From positions 1 to 35,642 of the forward strand of contig JAQVKX010000003.1 of the NCBI GenBank assembly GCA_028694425.1: a DNA stretch of 35,642 nucleotides, read 5' to 3'. A program made the translations under genes and the position numbers. This stretch comes from Candidatus Gastranaerophilales bacterium. GTDB lineage: Bacteria; Cyanobacteriota; Vampirovibrionia; Gastranaerophilales; Gastranaerophilaceae. Below are positions 7,523 to 15,327 of the stretch, one piece after another. The notes beneath the pieces were generated by a model that saw only the letters and a program-made list of their open reading frames with translations, searched no databases and was not told where the DNA came from. Position 1 is the stretch's first letter; every line of letters starts with the position of its first letter.

Positions 7523-8744
7523 ATTCAACAAAAAATTGATTGAGCAATTCATAGCCTTTAAGCATAGTTTTGTAATCGACTTTTTCTGCTGCGGAATGCA
7601 TATTAAAAACATCCGCCAAGCCAAGCAAAAACGGCAAGAATTTTTCTCCGTTCGCATTGGTATTTTGTGCGTAAATATGTGTTTCGGCTCCGGCATGAAA
7701 AGAAGAAATTAAAGGTTTCACCTCTGTTTTATTGCATGCTGCTATAAAAAGTTTTTCTACTAAATCATCCTCTGTTTTTTCAAAAGGCGGTAAATGCTGA
7801 GAATAAGTCATTTTAGCTTGTGCAAACCCTTCATATCGTTTATTAAATCCGGTGATTTTTGTATTAACCAATTCTTTTAATTCGTTTTCTTTATCTAAAT
7901 CAGCACTTCTGATGGAATAACTTGCCTGAGCCTCTGTATTTATAACATTTGTAATCGAATTTTTTATAAAGTAATCCTGATAGTTGTCACATTTAATTTG
8001 TTCAGATGCTACTTTTGAAGTTGTGTTTTGAATATTTCCTGCAATGATTGTACCAATATTTATTGAAGTTATTGTTCCCTTTTCATCTTTATAAAAAACT
8101 CCTTGCGGGATATCTGAAATTAATTCTGCAATTAACTTAGCGGCATTAAGTCTATGTTTGTCATGAATATCAATTCCTGAATGCCCGCCATAAGGCGTTG
8201 TAACCTTTAATGTCCCTATTAAATAACTTGCACCGGAAACCAAAAGCTGTCCCAGTTTATCGGCATCAAGTACAATAACATACTTTGAGTTTAGTTTCTT
8301 AAAATCAACATGTTTTATTCCGCTCATTCCATGTTCTTCGTCACGTGTTAAGACAATCTCCAAACCTCCGTGCTCTAATTCACTATTTTGCGTAAGTTCC
8401 AGTGCTAATAACAGTGCACATGCCACACCAACTTTGTCATCTGCACCAAGCGTTCTTGCTCCATCCGTCTTAATAAAATCCCCTTCAGTTTTGAGCATTA
8501 CAGGCGAAAAATCCCCTACGACATCCAAATGTGCAGAAAGTAAAATAGGTTTTTTATGGGGATTTTTCGCCTTGACATTAATAAAAACATTTCCGTAAGC
8601 ATCTGCTTCACAAAAAATTCCGTTTTTCTTACAAAATTCTTCAATCCATTTAATAACATTCTCTTCACCGAGGGAAGGAGATGGAATTTGGAGCAAATTA
8701 CAAAAAATTTCAAAAAGTTTGTTTTGTTTCAGATTATTGAGCAT
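7509..8744 (-). CDS. M20-family metallopeptidase (peptidase T-like)
   Basis: The product is 411 residues and hydrolyses peptides in the cytoplasm using two zinc ions. Metal-site motifs appear in family order: LLSAHLDVVGD, RTLGADDKVGVA, RDEEHGMSG, and C-terminal HAGAETHIYA. Between them, PYGGHSGIDIH belongs to the lid/dimer domain. The length fits tripeptidase T-like enzymes. The start at 8744 is preceded by GAGGTTCTTTA; the longer start at 8777 would run far into the upstream gene. The start overlaps the end of the small zinc-ribbon gene by 11 bases, so the two are probably translationally coupled. Confidence 0.88.
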   Translation of the reverse strand: MLNNLKQNKLFEIFCNLLQIPSPSLGEENVIKWIEEFCKKNGIFCEADAYGNVFINVKAKNPHKKPILLSAHLDVVGDFSPVMLKTEGDFIKTDGARTLGADDKVGVACALLLALELTQNSELEHGGLEIVLTRDEEHGMSGIKHVDFKKLNSKYVIVLDADKLGQLLVSGASYLIGTLKVTTPYGGHSGIDIHDKHRLNAAKLIAELISDIPQGVFYKDEKGTITSINIGTIIAGNIQNTTSKVASEQIKCDNYQDYFIKNSITNVINTEAQASYSIRSADLDKENELKELVNTKITGFNKRYEGFAQAKMTYSQHLPPFEKTEDDLVEKLFIAACNKTEVKPLISSFHAGAETHIYAQNTNANGEKFLPFLLGLADVFNMHSAAEKVDYKTMLKGYELLNQFFVEFNLQ

Positions 8745-8928
8745 TAAAGAACCTCTTGTTTGTGCCGCCTTCACCAATCGGAACTTTTATTGTCCTCATG
8801 CACTTTGGACAGCGTCCGACATAGGCAGTACCTTCTTTGTTTTTATAGATTCTGCCGTAAACCTTGCAACAATTGAACATTATACCGAGATAATTTTTTC
8901 TTTCATTTATGTTTTCATTTTTTGCCAT
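8734..8928 (-). CDS. Small zinc-ribbon-like protein (64 aa)
   Basis: MAKNEN...FNCCKVYGRIY...VGRCPKCMRTIKVPIGEGGTNKRFF. Paired cysteines (CC, then CPKC about 20 residues later) and the glycine-rich turn suggest a single rubredoxin- or zinc-ribbon-like fold. The ATG at 8928 is preceded by AGGA at seven bases; an ATG six bases further upstream is too close to that site. It overlaps the peptidase start. The function is unknown; conservation of a GEGG..(K/E)RFF ending is from memory of similar small proteins and is not verified. Confidence 0.75.
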   Translation of the reverse strand: MAKNENINERKNYLGIMFNCCKVYGRIYKNKEGTAYVGRCPKCMRTIKVPIGEGGTNKRFFNAQ

Positions 8929-8941
8929 AAACATTTCCTGT

Positions 8942-9271
8942 CTAAGCTTGTTTTAAATAATTTATTCCGATTTGTAAAAGTTCTTGTATTGCTTTATTTT
9001 TACTAATATTTTTAGCTTTTGAATAACCTTGGATATAAATAATAATTTCATCATCAATTTTAATTGAGTAAGGTTTTTTAGGTTTTTCTAATTTAGGACG
9101 ACCGGCACCAATACGTTTACCACCCCATTTTGATAAGATAAGTCGTTCTTTAGTACCTGTTATAAAATCATATTCTTTTTTTGAGATAATAGTCAATTCA
9201 TCAGTTAAATCTTCAATCGGAAGTTTTGCTGCATATCCCTCAGTATCTTTAACATAAACATGTTTTTTCAT
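8942..9271 (-). CDS. Probable antitoxin, ribbon-helix-helix type with GGKRIGAGRPK motif
   Basis: The product is 109 residues. The central WGGKRIGAGRPK is a basic DNA-contact-like motif seen in many small plasmid and phage regulators. It is followed by KKPYSIKIDDEIIIYI and a helix pair ending in KNKAIQELLQIGI, the usual ribbon-helix-helix layout. The gene lies 26 bases downstream of a HigB/RelE-like toxin gene, with its own AAGGATATAAAA site. By context it is the antitoxin and autorepressor. Identification rests on motif and neighbour. Confidence 0.7.
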   Translation of the reverse strand: MKKHVYVKDTEGYAAKLPIEDLTDELTIISKKEYDFITGTKERLILSKWGGKRIGAGRPKLEKPKKPYSIKIDDEIIIYIQGYSKAKNISKNKAIQELLQIGINYLKQA

Positions 9272-9297
9272 TTTTATATCCTTTCGTTCAGAAAATT

Positions 9298-9594
9298 TTA
9301 TAAATTTAGTACTTTTCTTGCTTTTTTTATAATTTCTTTTGGTGTTTTTTGAGTATCTTTCAGAAAAATAATGCCAACAATAATTAATTGTTTTTCTTTA
9401 TATGTGTATAAAGCTCTAACACGCCCCGTTCTTATTTCAAATAGTTTATTTCCAAGAGATTTAATAAAGACACTTTGTATACCATTTTTTTCTATTGAAT
9501 CAAAAGAACGTTGTATTTTTAATTTATTTTCAGGGATTAGTTCTGATAAATTATCTTTAGCTGTGTCAGTCAGAATTATTTTGTATTTAATCAT
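9298..9594 (-). CDS. HigB/RelE-superfamily toxin (phage Gp49-like)
   Basis: The product is 98 residues. Hallmarks of the ParE/RelE/HigB mRNA-interferase fold are visible: ILTDTAKDNLSEL near the start, the core KSLGNKLFEIRTGRVRALYTYKEKQLIIVGIIFLKD, and KTPKEIIKKARK at the end, as in HigB/Gp49-like toxins. The toxin gene precedes the antitoxin, as in higBA. In the family, the protein cleaves mRNA on the ribosome. No HigA helix-turn-helix partner is present; the partner is ribbon-helix-helix-like. Confidence 0.8.
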   Translation of the reverse strand: MIKYKIILTDTAKDNLSELIPENKLKIQRSFDSIEKNGIQSVFIKSLGNKLFEIRTGRVRALYTYKEKQLIIVGIIFLKDTQKTPKEIIKKARKVLNL

Positions 9595-9615
9595 TATTCA
9601 TATTCCATTATTAAT

Positions 9616-9621
9616 ATTATA
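9616..9621 (-). promoter_or_regulatory. Candidate -10 box of the toxin-antitoxin operon
   Basis: TATAAT on the minus strand, 22 bases upstream of the toxin start, with a weak TTGCTT 16 bases further upstream that lies in the hairpin at 9627-9659. No experimental support. Confidence 0.4.
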
Positions 9622-9626
9622 ACTTA

Positions 9627-9659
9627 GATTTTGAAAAAAGCAATACTTTTTTCAAAATC
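9627..9659 (-). terminator. Hairpin after the glycosidase gene
   Basis: Perfect 13-bp stem GATTTTGAAAAAA / TTTTTTCAAAATC with a seven-base loop, starting on the glycosidase stop codon. The T-run is within the stem rather than after it, so termination is plausible but not certain. Confidence 0.5.
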
Positions 9660-11499
9660 AACTCTTATACCAAAAAAATCTTCGTTTTTTGTAGTTAAAA
9701 GGTGTATTACATTGAAGGACTTCCGGTTTTAATTGATTTGCATCAAAGACGCTTGTTGTAAGAGTTTTTGCATAATTATCATTAAGGTGTGCATAATCAA
9801 ATACAATAATACCTTTTGCATCAACTTTTCTCGCTTCATGAATTTGTCTCAGCAAGTCTTCGTTTGCACCGCCCATAAAAGTTATAAAAAGCCCGGCGTA
9901 AAGATTAGTATTTCTTGTTTTATTTCTAATAATATCCTGCATCATTGCACTTGCGGTTTTTGCATCACAGGTTAAAAGAAGCGGTGTAAATCCGTCAACA
10001 TAACCCAATGCTGACCAGGTTCTCCAATCCTGCTGTTTTGTTTCAAGTGCTTTTTGTCTGTCAGGAAAAATTACAGTAGTTAACGTTATGTTATTTCGTT
10101 TTGCAAGATTACTAATTCTTGAAACAAATGCCGTGACTTTATCTTGCCTGTATCTGTCCCAGCAAAGCCATAAAGGATCTGAATAAGCTATATCAATAGG
10201 GTCTTTAGCGTATTTTCTCTTAAAATCGTTTCTTGCATATTCAGTATAACCCCAATTTGAGAGGTCGTAACTAGAGAATTTTGCTGCAATCGATTGAGGA
10301 TACCTTATGTAATCAAGGTTTATGCCATCAGGATGATAGTTACAAACTATTTCAGTCAATAAGCATTCAAGAAACATTTGCACATCGGGGTTTGCAGGAT
10401 CTAAAAAATATCCGCCGTGCTCAGATAAAGAAGGAACAAGAGAAGGAGAATCAAAATCCCGTTTTGTCTTATTTCCCCAACAAGGACAAACAGCAAGGAT
10501 GCTTTTATTGTCATTTACCCCATTGTTTCCTACGTAAAAAGTTTCAAACCAAATATGCACTTTTATATTCTTTTTATGTGCTTCTTCTATCCAAATTTTA
10601 AGCGGGTCAAAACCTGCAAATTTTTCGTTTTGATAAGTAAAACCATAACTTTCCATTATTTTACTTGGAAAAATAGTTTTGCCGTGAAAATAAGTTTCCA
10701 AAAAAACATTATCAATGCCGGCTGATTTTATCCTATCCAACGTTGCAGTTATCGCTTCGGGAGTTGTTTCTGTCGGTCTTACCCAAACCCCTTTTAATTC
10801 ATCAGCTTTATAAGGAAGAGCATTAGCTAAAGCCAAATTTGCGGAATCTATTGCCATAGTTGAATACTTTTGAACATCCTGAGGGTTTCTTTCAGCTTTT
10901 TTTAAGTAGTCTTTTGCTTTGTCAATGTACATTCCCGATTTTTTATGGTCATACATATAAGATAAATCACGATAATAACCCGATATACTTTGAGCTTCTT
11001 TTATTTTTTCTTTTGCACCGTAGATAAAACTGTCAGAAGTTATGTAAACGGTGAGAGTTTTGTCATTACGATTTACGTAAATTTTTGAACCTAATATTAT
11101 GTTTTCGTTCATCCATTTTTTTGCGATTCCATGTCCGCTTATTACCAAACCGTCAGAAGGTATTATTGAATCCGCACCGCTAAGTGAAGTTACAATATTT
11201 CCTTTGACTATTGCTTCTGCCCCAAACTCGTTGGTATTTGTACGAAAACCGAATGCGGGAGTATAAACTACCATTTGATTGGAGCCTCTAAGCCCCGGAT
11301 AAAAACTTCCCGTAGCATTTGTTAAAATTGTCGGGTCGATTGCATTTATCGGGTATACTTTTTGGCTGAATATGATTTCTTTTTTGCTGCAAATGCCGTT
11401 ATCTTGGATTGTTTCATTTTCTTGTGCCCATGCATTAACAAAAAATTGTCCTAAAATAACACAAAACAGTAGTAATATTGCCAATTTTAAATTTTTCAT
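9658..11499 (-). CDS. Exported family 10-like glycoside hydrolase (GHL10, YngK type)
   Basis: The product is 613 residues. A signal peptide (KLAILLLFCVILGQFFVNAWA) is followed by an N-terminal region with repeated Asn and Gly (about 30-170), a helical linker, and from about 235 the catalytic barrel. That barrel starts ELKGVWVRPTETTPEAI and continues AGIDNVFLETYFHGKTIFPS, FDPLKIWIEEAHKKNIKVHIWFETF, LDPANPDVQMF and DGINLDYIRYP, the family GHL10 (DUF187) signatures. Proteins of this type are predicted cell-wall or extracellular polysaccharide hydrolases. GGGATAA precedes the start. It is a single gene, divergent from mntA; a hairpin follows its stop. Confidence 0.88.
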   Translation of the reverse strand: MKNLKLAILLLFCVILGQFFVNAWAQENETIQDNGICSKKEIIFSQKVYPINAIDPTILTNATGSFYPGLRGSNQMVVYTPAFGFRTNTNEFGAEAIVKGNIVTSLSGADSIIPSDGLVISGHGIAKKWMNENIILGSKIYVNRNDKTLTVYITSDSFIYGAKEKIKEAQSISGYYRDLSYMYDHKKSGMYIDKAKDYLKKAERNPQDVQKYSTMAIDSANLALANALPYKADELKGVWVRPTETTPEAITATLDRIKSAGIDNVFLETYFHGKTIFPSKIMESYGFTYQNEKFAGFDPLKIWIEEAHKKNIKVHIWFETFYVGNNGVNDNKSILAVCPCWGNKTKRDFDSPSLVPSLSEHGGYFLDPANPDVQMFLECLLTEIVCNYHPDGINLDYIRYPQSIAAKFSSYDLSNWGYTEYARNDFKRKYAKDPIDIAYSDPLWLCWDRYRQDKVTAFVSRISNLAKRNNITLTTVIFPDRQKALETKQQDWRTWSALGYVDGFTPLLLTCDAKTASAMMQDIIRNKTRNTNLYAGLFITFMGGANEDLLRQIHEARKVDAKGIIVFDYAHLNDNYAKTLTTSVFDANQLKPEVLQCNTPFNYKKRRFFWYKS

Positions 11500-11599
11500 T
11501 TATCCCGTTTCTCTCTTTTGCCTGCTCCACTATATTAATAATACTGCCATTGGTTATAATTTAATTCATCCAATAGGCGTATTTTGTAGTTAAATTTAA

Positions 11600-11628
11600 T
11601 TGTATTTTGGACAGAAATAGTTTATACT
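11600..11628 (+). promoter_or_regulatory. Candidate promoter for mntA/hepT (leaderless)
   Basis: TTGTAT (11600-11605), 17-base spacer, TATACT (11623-11628). The start codon is at 11636, about where transcription should begin, and no Shine-Dalgarno is present. Confidence 0.5.
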
Positions 11629-11635
11629 TATTTTT

Positions 11636-11956
11636 ATGAATAATAAACTAAAAAAACTGCTTGAATATTTAAAACAAGAACTTTCGGGTCTTTATCAAAA
11701 AAATCTTGTATCCATAATTTTATATGGTTCTCAGGCAAGAAGTGACTCTGTTCATGGCTCGGATATTGATATTTTAATAGTGCTTAATAATGAAATTAAA
11801 CCTATTGAAGAAATTAGAAAGGTAAATAATATTTTAAGTGATATTTCACTTAAATTTAACCAGATGGTATCTTGTGTTTTTATGTCTCAAAAAAGGTTTG
11901 ACAGTGAAAAATCTCCATTAATATTAAACATTAAAAAAGAAGGCATTCTTCTATGA
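11636..11956 (+). CDS. mntA: MntA-like nucleotidyltransferase antitoxin
   Basis: The product is 106 residues. The minimal nucleotidyltransferase motif is intact: IILYGSQARSDSVHGSDIDILIVL, that is GSxAR with the two catalytic aspartates of SDIDIL. In type VII systems the MntA protein inactivates its HEPN partner by AMPylation. The partner gene overlaps by four bases (ATGA), a strong sign of coupled synthesis. No ribosome site is visible before the start; see the candidate leaderless promoter. Confidence 0.85.
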   Translation: MNNKLKKLLEYLKQELSGLYQKNLVSIILYGSQARSDSVHGSDIDILIVLNNEIKPIEEIRKVNNILSDISLKFNQMVSCVFMSQKRFDSEKSPLILNIKKEGILL

Positions 11957-12327
11957 AAAAAGAACAAAAGCAATTGTTAAATAAAGCATTAAACAGTCTT
12001 AATGCAGCGGAAGTATTATATGAAGATGAATATTATGAATTTTGTGTTTCCCGAACATATTATACAATGTTCTATATAGCACAAGCATTTTTACTTGAAC
12101 TGGATTTATCATTTTCGAAACATTCTGCTGTTATATCAAGTTTTGGTAAAGAATTCGTTTCTACAAATAAAATTGATAATAGATTCCATCGATATTTAAT
12201 TGATGCTCAAAATATAAGGAATATTGGAGATTATGATACAGTTGTAGAAGTTTCTGGGAAAGAAGCTAAAACAGAAATCTGTAGAGCTAAAGAATTTTTA
12301 AACTTAGCTAAAGAAAAACTTGCTTAA
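11953..12327 (+). CDS. hepT: HepT-like HEPN-domain toxin
   Basis: The product is 124 all-helical residues. HEPN features include the first helix LNKALNSLNAAEVLYEDEYYEFCVSRTYYTMFYIAQAFL, given here in two parts (LNKALNSLNAAEVLYEDEYY and EFCVSRTYYTMFYIAQAFL), then HSAV and the conserved DYD of RNIGDYDTV. HEPN toxins cleave RNA; this branch (SRTYYTMFY) resembles the MntA-linked C-terminal HEPN family, where the RX4-6H motif is often degenerate, and I see no clear one here. It forms a pair with the overlapping mntA. Confidence 0.83.
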   Translation: MKKEQKQLLNKALNSLNAAEVLYEDEYYEFCVSRTYYTMFYIAQAFLLELDLSFSKHSAVISSFGKEFVSTNKIDNRFHRYLIDAQNIRNIGDYDTVVEVSGKEAKTEICRAKEFLNLAKEKLA

Positions 12328-12340
12328 TACTTATTTAAAC

Positions 12341-13093
12341 TTAAACTTCAGCCAAATAATTAAATATTTCATTGACAGGTGTAATTAATTCTTTTACGTC
12401 AATTTCTTCGTCTAATTCAAGCGTTATTGTCGGAATATTTCGCTCAATTCCGGCATAATTCCCGAAACTCCCCGGAGTAGAATACCCTATATCACTTTCT
12501 ACCGGATAATTTATAATAGCAGAAATATCTTTTGCAATTTTTTCAGCCGGTCCGTCATAATTAACAACCTTATAAGGAGCATGCAGGGTTAAAATTATAT
12601 CGGGCGAAAATTCCGATATAACTTCCATTACAAATTTTGTTTCAATTTCGCTTGCAGAATTTTCGCCCCCGAAATATTCGGATGCAAACGGTTCTCTTAC
12701 CCAGTTTTTTGTCGGAAAATTTCTATTTATATCTACTTCATTTGCGTTTGTACGAGTGTTAAGCTCTAATCCGTCAGGGTTTAAGCAAGGAATAAATAAA
12801 AGACGGTTTTTACCCCTCACCCGAATTTCTGAAACTCGTTCCTCGTTTCGAAATTCTTCCCTCTCCCCCAAGGGGCGAGGGGGTAAATTTTTCAAATCTT
12901 TACTAAAGTCGTTTATGTTATTGTGGGTTGGATGATTTATTTTATCAAGATAATTCTCAATCAAAAATTTACCCTGAGGTTCATCGCCGTGAACTGTTCC
13001 GATTATCAGAATGGTTTTATCGCCATCGTGTTGATTTTCAATTAAAACAATTTCATTATTATTTTGTGTATAATTTTTTTTAATTATTTTCAT
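12341..13093 (-). CDS. MpaA-like zinc carboxypeptidase (M14) carrying a repeat-encoded insert
   Basis: The product is 250 residues. Zinc and catalytic motifs of the M14/MpaA group are present: TVHGDEPQG, PCLNPDGLELNTRTNANEVD with INRNFP, LTLHAP, and ITLELDEE. MpaA-type enzymes trim murein tripeptide between D-Glu and diaminopimelate. Residues about 68-96 (KNLPPRPLGEREEF...RVRGK) are encoded by a dispersed palindromic repeat and interrupt the link between the first beta strand region and RLLFIPCLNPDG. The frame stays open, so the protein is probably still made. AGAGGTATCA precedes the ATG. Confidence 0.82.
   Translation of the reverse strand: MKIIKKNYTQNNNEIVLIENQHDGDKTILIIGTVHGDEPQGKFLIENYLDKINHPTHNNINDFSKDLKNLPPRPLGEREEFRNEERVSEIRVRGKNRLLFIPCLNPDGLELNTRTNANEVDINRNFPTKNWVREPFASEYFGGENSASEIETKFVMEVISEFSPDIILTLHAPYKVVNYDGPAEKIAKDISAIINYPVESDIGYSTPGSFGNYAGIERNIPTITLELDEEIDVKELITPVNEIFNYLAEV
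12806..12893. repeat. CCCCTCACCC stem-loop element, copy A (in frame in the M14 gene)
   Basis: TTTACCCCTCACCC and GGGCGAGGGGGTAAA are outer partial complements. The interior is GAATTTC-T-GAAAC-TCGTTCCTC-GTTTC-GAAATTC, two nested perfect stems. A conserved CCTCTCCCCCAAGGGGCGAGG-type block follows. Copies B and C (26901-26973, 27036-27113) keep the layout with different stem bases; copy D lies in aroB. Confidence 0.85.
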
Positions 13094-13101
13094 TGATACC
13101 T

Positions 13102-13170
13102 CTTTTTAGTTGATAAGTTAATAAGTTGATAAGTCAATAAGTTTTTTAAAAGCTGAAAAGCTTAAAGGTT
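13102..13170. repeat. Word repeat GATAAGTTAATAAGTT
   Basis: GTTGATAAGTTAATAAGTTG followed by ATAAGTCAATAAGTT is a run of near-identical 8-9 base words, then AAAAGCTGAAAAGCTT. It fills the gap between the M14 gene and mnmG and leaves no room for another gene. Confidence 0.6.
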
Positions 13171-13235
13171 TTTTAGTATTTTATTCTACACATCTACGCA
13201 TCTTGTCTTCTCTTACCTATTTCCCTTTTTCCTTT

Positions 13236-15110
13236 TTATTTTTTTCCAAGCATTACCATCAATACCGAAATATCAGCGGGTTTTACGCCGCCGATGCGGG
13301 AAGCCTGAGCGAGTGTTTTCGGGCGGATTTTTTCCAGCTGTTCTTTTGTCTCTGTAGAAATGTGTTTAATCAGAGAATAATCAATATCCTCGGGAATTTT
13401 ATATTTCTCGAGTTTACTTGACTGCTCAACCTGAAATTCCTGCCGCTTTAAATACCCGTCATACTTTATAAGGATTTCAACCTGCTCATAAACGTCTTTG
13501 TTTAAATTTAATTCGCAAGTTTTTGTATCTATTTCTTTTAAAATCTTATAATCAATGCCGGGACGTTTTAAAAGTTCTGAGAGTTTCATGCCTCTTTCAA
13601 TGTTTTCATTGTATTTTTCCAGAATTTTATTAACCCTTCCCCTGTCATCGTTAGCAATTTTTTCTTTACCCAAACGTTTTAATTCTGTCTCTATTGCTTT
13701 TTGTTTGTCGGTAAATATTTCAAACTGCGTATCGTCAATTAATCCTATTTTATGTCCAATGGATGTCAGCCTTATATCAGCATTGTCTTGTCTGAGCAAA
13801 AGCCTGTACTCTGAGCGTGAAGTCAACATCCTATAAGGTTCTTGAATATCTTTTGTAACCAAATCATCAATAAGCGTTCCAATATAAGACGAACTTCTGT
13901 CAAGCTCAAGCATATCAGAATTATTAAGGTAGTTGAATGCATTAATTCCTGCAACAAGACCTTGGGCTGCAGCTTCTTCATAACCGCTGGTTCCGTTAAT
14001 CTGTCCGGCATTAAAAAGCCCTTTTATAAGCCTTGTCATTAGTGAGTGATTAAGCTGAACGGCAGGCACATAGTCATATTCAACCGCATATGCGGGTTTA
14101 ATTACATGAACGTTTTCCAACCCCGGTAAACTCCTAAGCATTTTAACCTGAACATCCGCCGGCAAACTGCTTGAAAAACCTTGAACATAGGCTTCATAAG
14201 TATCAAGCCCTTCCGGTTCTATAAAAATATGATGCGAAGGATTTGAAGAAAACCTGACAATTTTATCCTCAATTGACGGACAATAACGAGGCCCCACACC
14301 TTCAATCAAACCTTGGTACATAGGAGATTTGTCCAAATTGGCCTTAATAATTTCGTGTGTTTTTTCATTAGTTCTTGTCAAATAACAAGGATATTGAGGC
14401 CTTACAGGGCGGTTCGGCTTGAACGAATAGAAATTTAATTCCTCATCACCCGGCTGAATTGTCATTTTTGCATAATCAATTGTCCGATTATCAACTCTGG
14501 CAGGAGTTCCCGTCTTAAGTTTCTTGATATTAAACCCTAGTCTTTTCAGGCAATCAGACAGTCCAATTGCAGGCATTTCACCTAACCTGCCTGCCGGATA
14601 AGATTGAAGCCCGACAAAAATCCGCCCTGCTAAGGATGTTCCCGTTGTTAAAATCACGGTTGGTGCAAAATATTTAATTCCATATTGGTCAATTGCACCT
14701 TTAATCCTGTCTTTTTCAACAATTAAATCGCATATACAGCATTGTTTAAGGAAAATGTTTTGATTTTTTTCCAAAAGATTACGCATGTATGCCATATATT
14801 CTTTTTTATCAGATTGTGCTCTTAAAGCTCTTACGGCAGGTCCCTTTGAAGAATTAAGCATCTTCATCTGGATATAAGTTGCGTCTGCAACCTCGCCCAT
14901 TACACCCCCTATAGCATCAATTTCACGTACCAGAGTTGATTTTGCGGGACCGCCTATTGCAGGATTGCAAGGCATTAATGCAATATTATCGAGGTTAATA
15001 GAACATAAAAGTACTTTTAACCCTAATTTCGCTGCTGCAAGTGCTGCTTCGCAGCCCGCATGCCCTGCCCCAACGATAATTGTATCAAACTTGTTTTCTA
15101 AATATTCCAT
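13236..15110 (-). CDS. mnmG: tRNA uridine-5-carboxymethylaminomethyl modification enzyme MnmG
   Basis: The product is 624 residues, full length. With MnmE it modifies the wobble uridine of certain tRNAs using FAD, NADH and methylene-THF. The N-terminal FAD motif is DTIIVGAGHAGCEAALAAAK, followed by MPCNPAIGGPAKSTLVREID; later come GTSLAGRIF, GLIEGVGPRYCPSIEDK, FIEPEG and the ending SRIGGVKPADISVL. No Shine-Dalgarno is visible, but TATAAT lies six bases before the ATG, so the mRNA may be leaderless. MnmE is not in the window. Confidence 0.97.
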   Translation of the reverse strand: MEYLENKFDTIIVGAGHAGCEAALAAAKLGLKVLLCSINLDNIALMPCNPAIGGPAKSTLVREIDAIGGVMGEVADATYIQMKMLNSSKGPAVRALRAQSDKKEYMAYMRNLLEKNQNIFLKQCCICDLIVEKDRIKGAIDQYGIKYFAPTVILTTGTSLAGRIFVGLQSYPAGRLGEMPAIGLSDCLKRLGFNIKKLKTGTPARVDNRTIDYAKMTIQPGDEELNFYSFKPNRPVRPQYPCYLTRTNEKTHEIIKANLDKSPMYQGLIEGVGPRYCPSIEDKIVRFSSNPSHHIFIEPEGLDTYEAYVQGFSSSLPADVQVKMLRSLPGLENVHVIKPAYAVEYDYVPAVQLNHSLMTRLIKGLFNAGQINGTSGYEEAAAQGLVAGINAFNYLNNSDMLELDRSSSYIGTLIDDLVTKDIQEPYRMLTSRSEYRLLLRQDNADIRLTSIGHKIGLIDDTQFEIFTDKQKAIETELKRLGKEKIANDDRGRVNKILEKYNENIERGMKLSELLKRPGIDYKILKEIDTKTCELNLNKDVYEQVEILIKYDGYLKRQEFQVEQSSKLEKYKIPEDIDYSLIKHISTETKEQLEKIRPKTLAQASRIGGVKPADISVLMVMLGKK

Positions 15111-15116
15111 AATATA

Positions 15117-15122
15117 ATTATA
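15117..15122 (-). promoter_or_regulatory. Candidate -10 box of mnmG (leaderless)
   Basis: TATAAT on the minus strand ends six bases upstream of the mnmG ATG. A clear -35 is not visible. Confidence 0.4.
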
Positions 15123-15139
15123 GTATAAAAGCGAAAAGC

Positions 15140-15312
15140 AAAACGTGAAACGTGAAATGTGAAATGTGAAAAGAAGTTTATAGGATTATAAGGTTATAGG
15201 GTTATAGGTTATTTAACCGAAATTGAACGACTTTGCAGAACTGATAAACTTATCACCATATCACCCTATAAACCAAAACTATTCACCCATTCACCTGTTC
15301 ACCTTATAATCC
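15140..15312. repeat. Word-repeat block with large imperfect palindrome
   Basis: It starts with ACGTGAAACGTGAAATGTGA words, then GGATTATAAGGT (15183-15194) pairs perfectly with ACCTTATAATCC (15301-15312). Between them lie TTATAGGGTTATAGG and TTCACCCATTCACCTGTTCA words. 15282-15309 is a 28-base exact inverted match to 1598-1625. Confidence 0.75.
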
Positions 15313-15327
15313 AAAAGAGAGGCATTT

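Noticed and set aside
8660-8700. Apparent CCCTC-type repeat in the M20 peptidase gene
   Set aside because: GGGAAGGAGATGG encodes the normal IPSPS region of the family with no length change, and lacks the conserved blocks.
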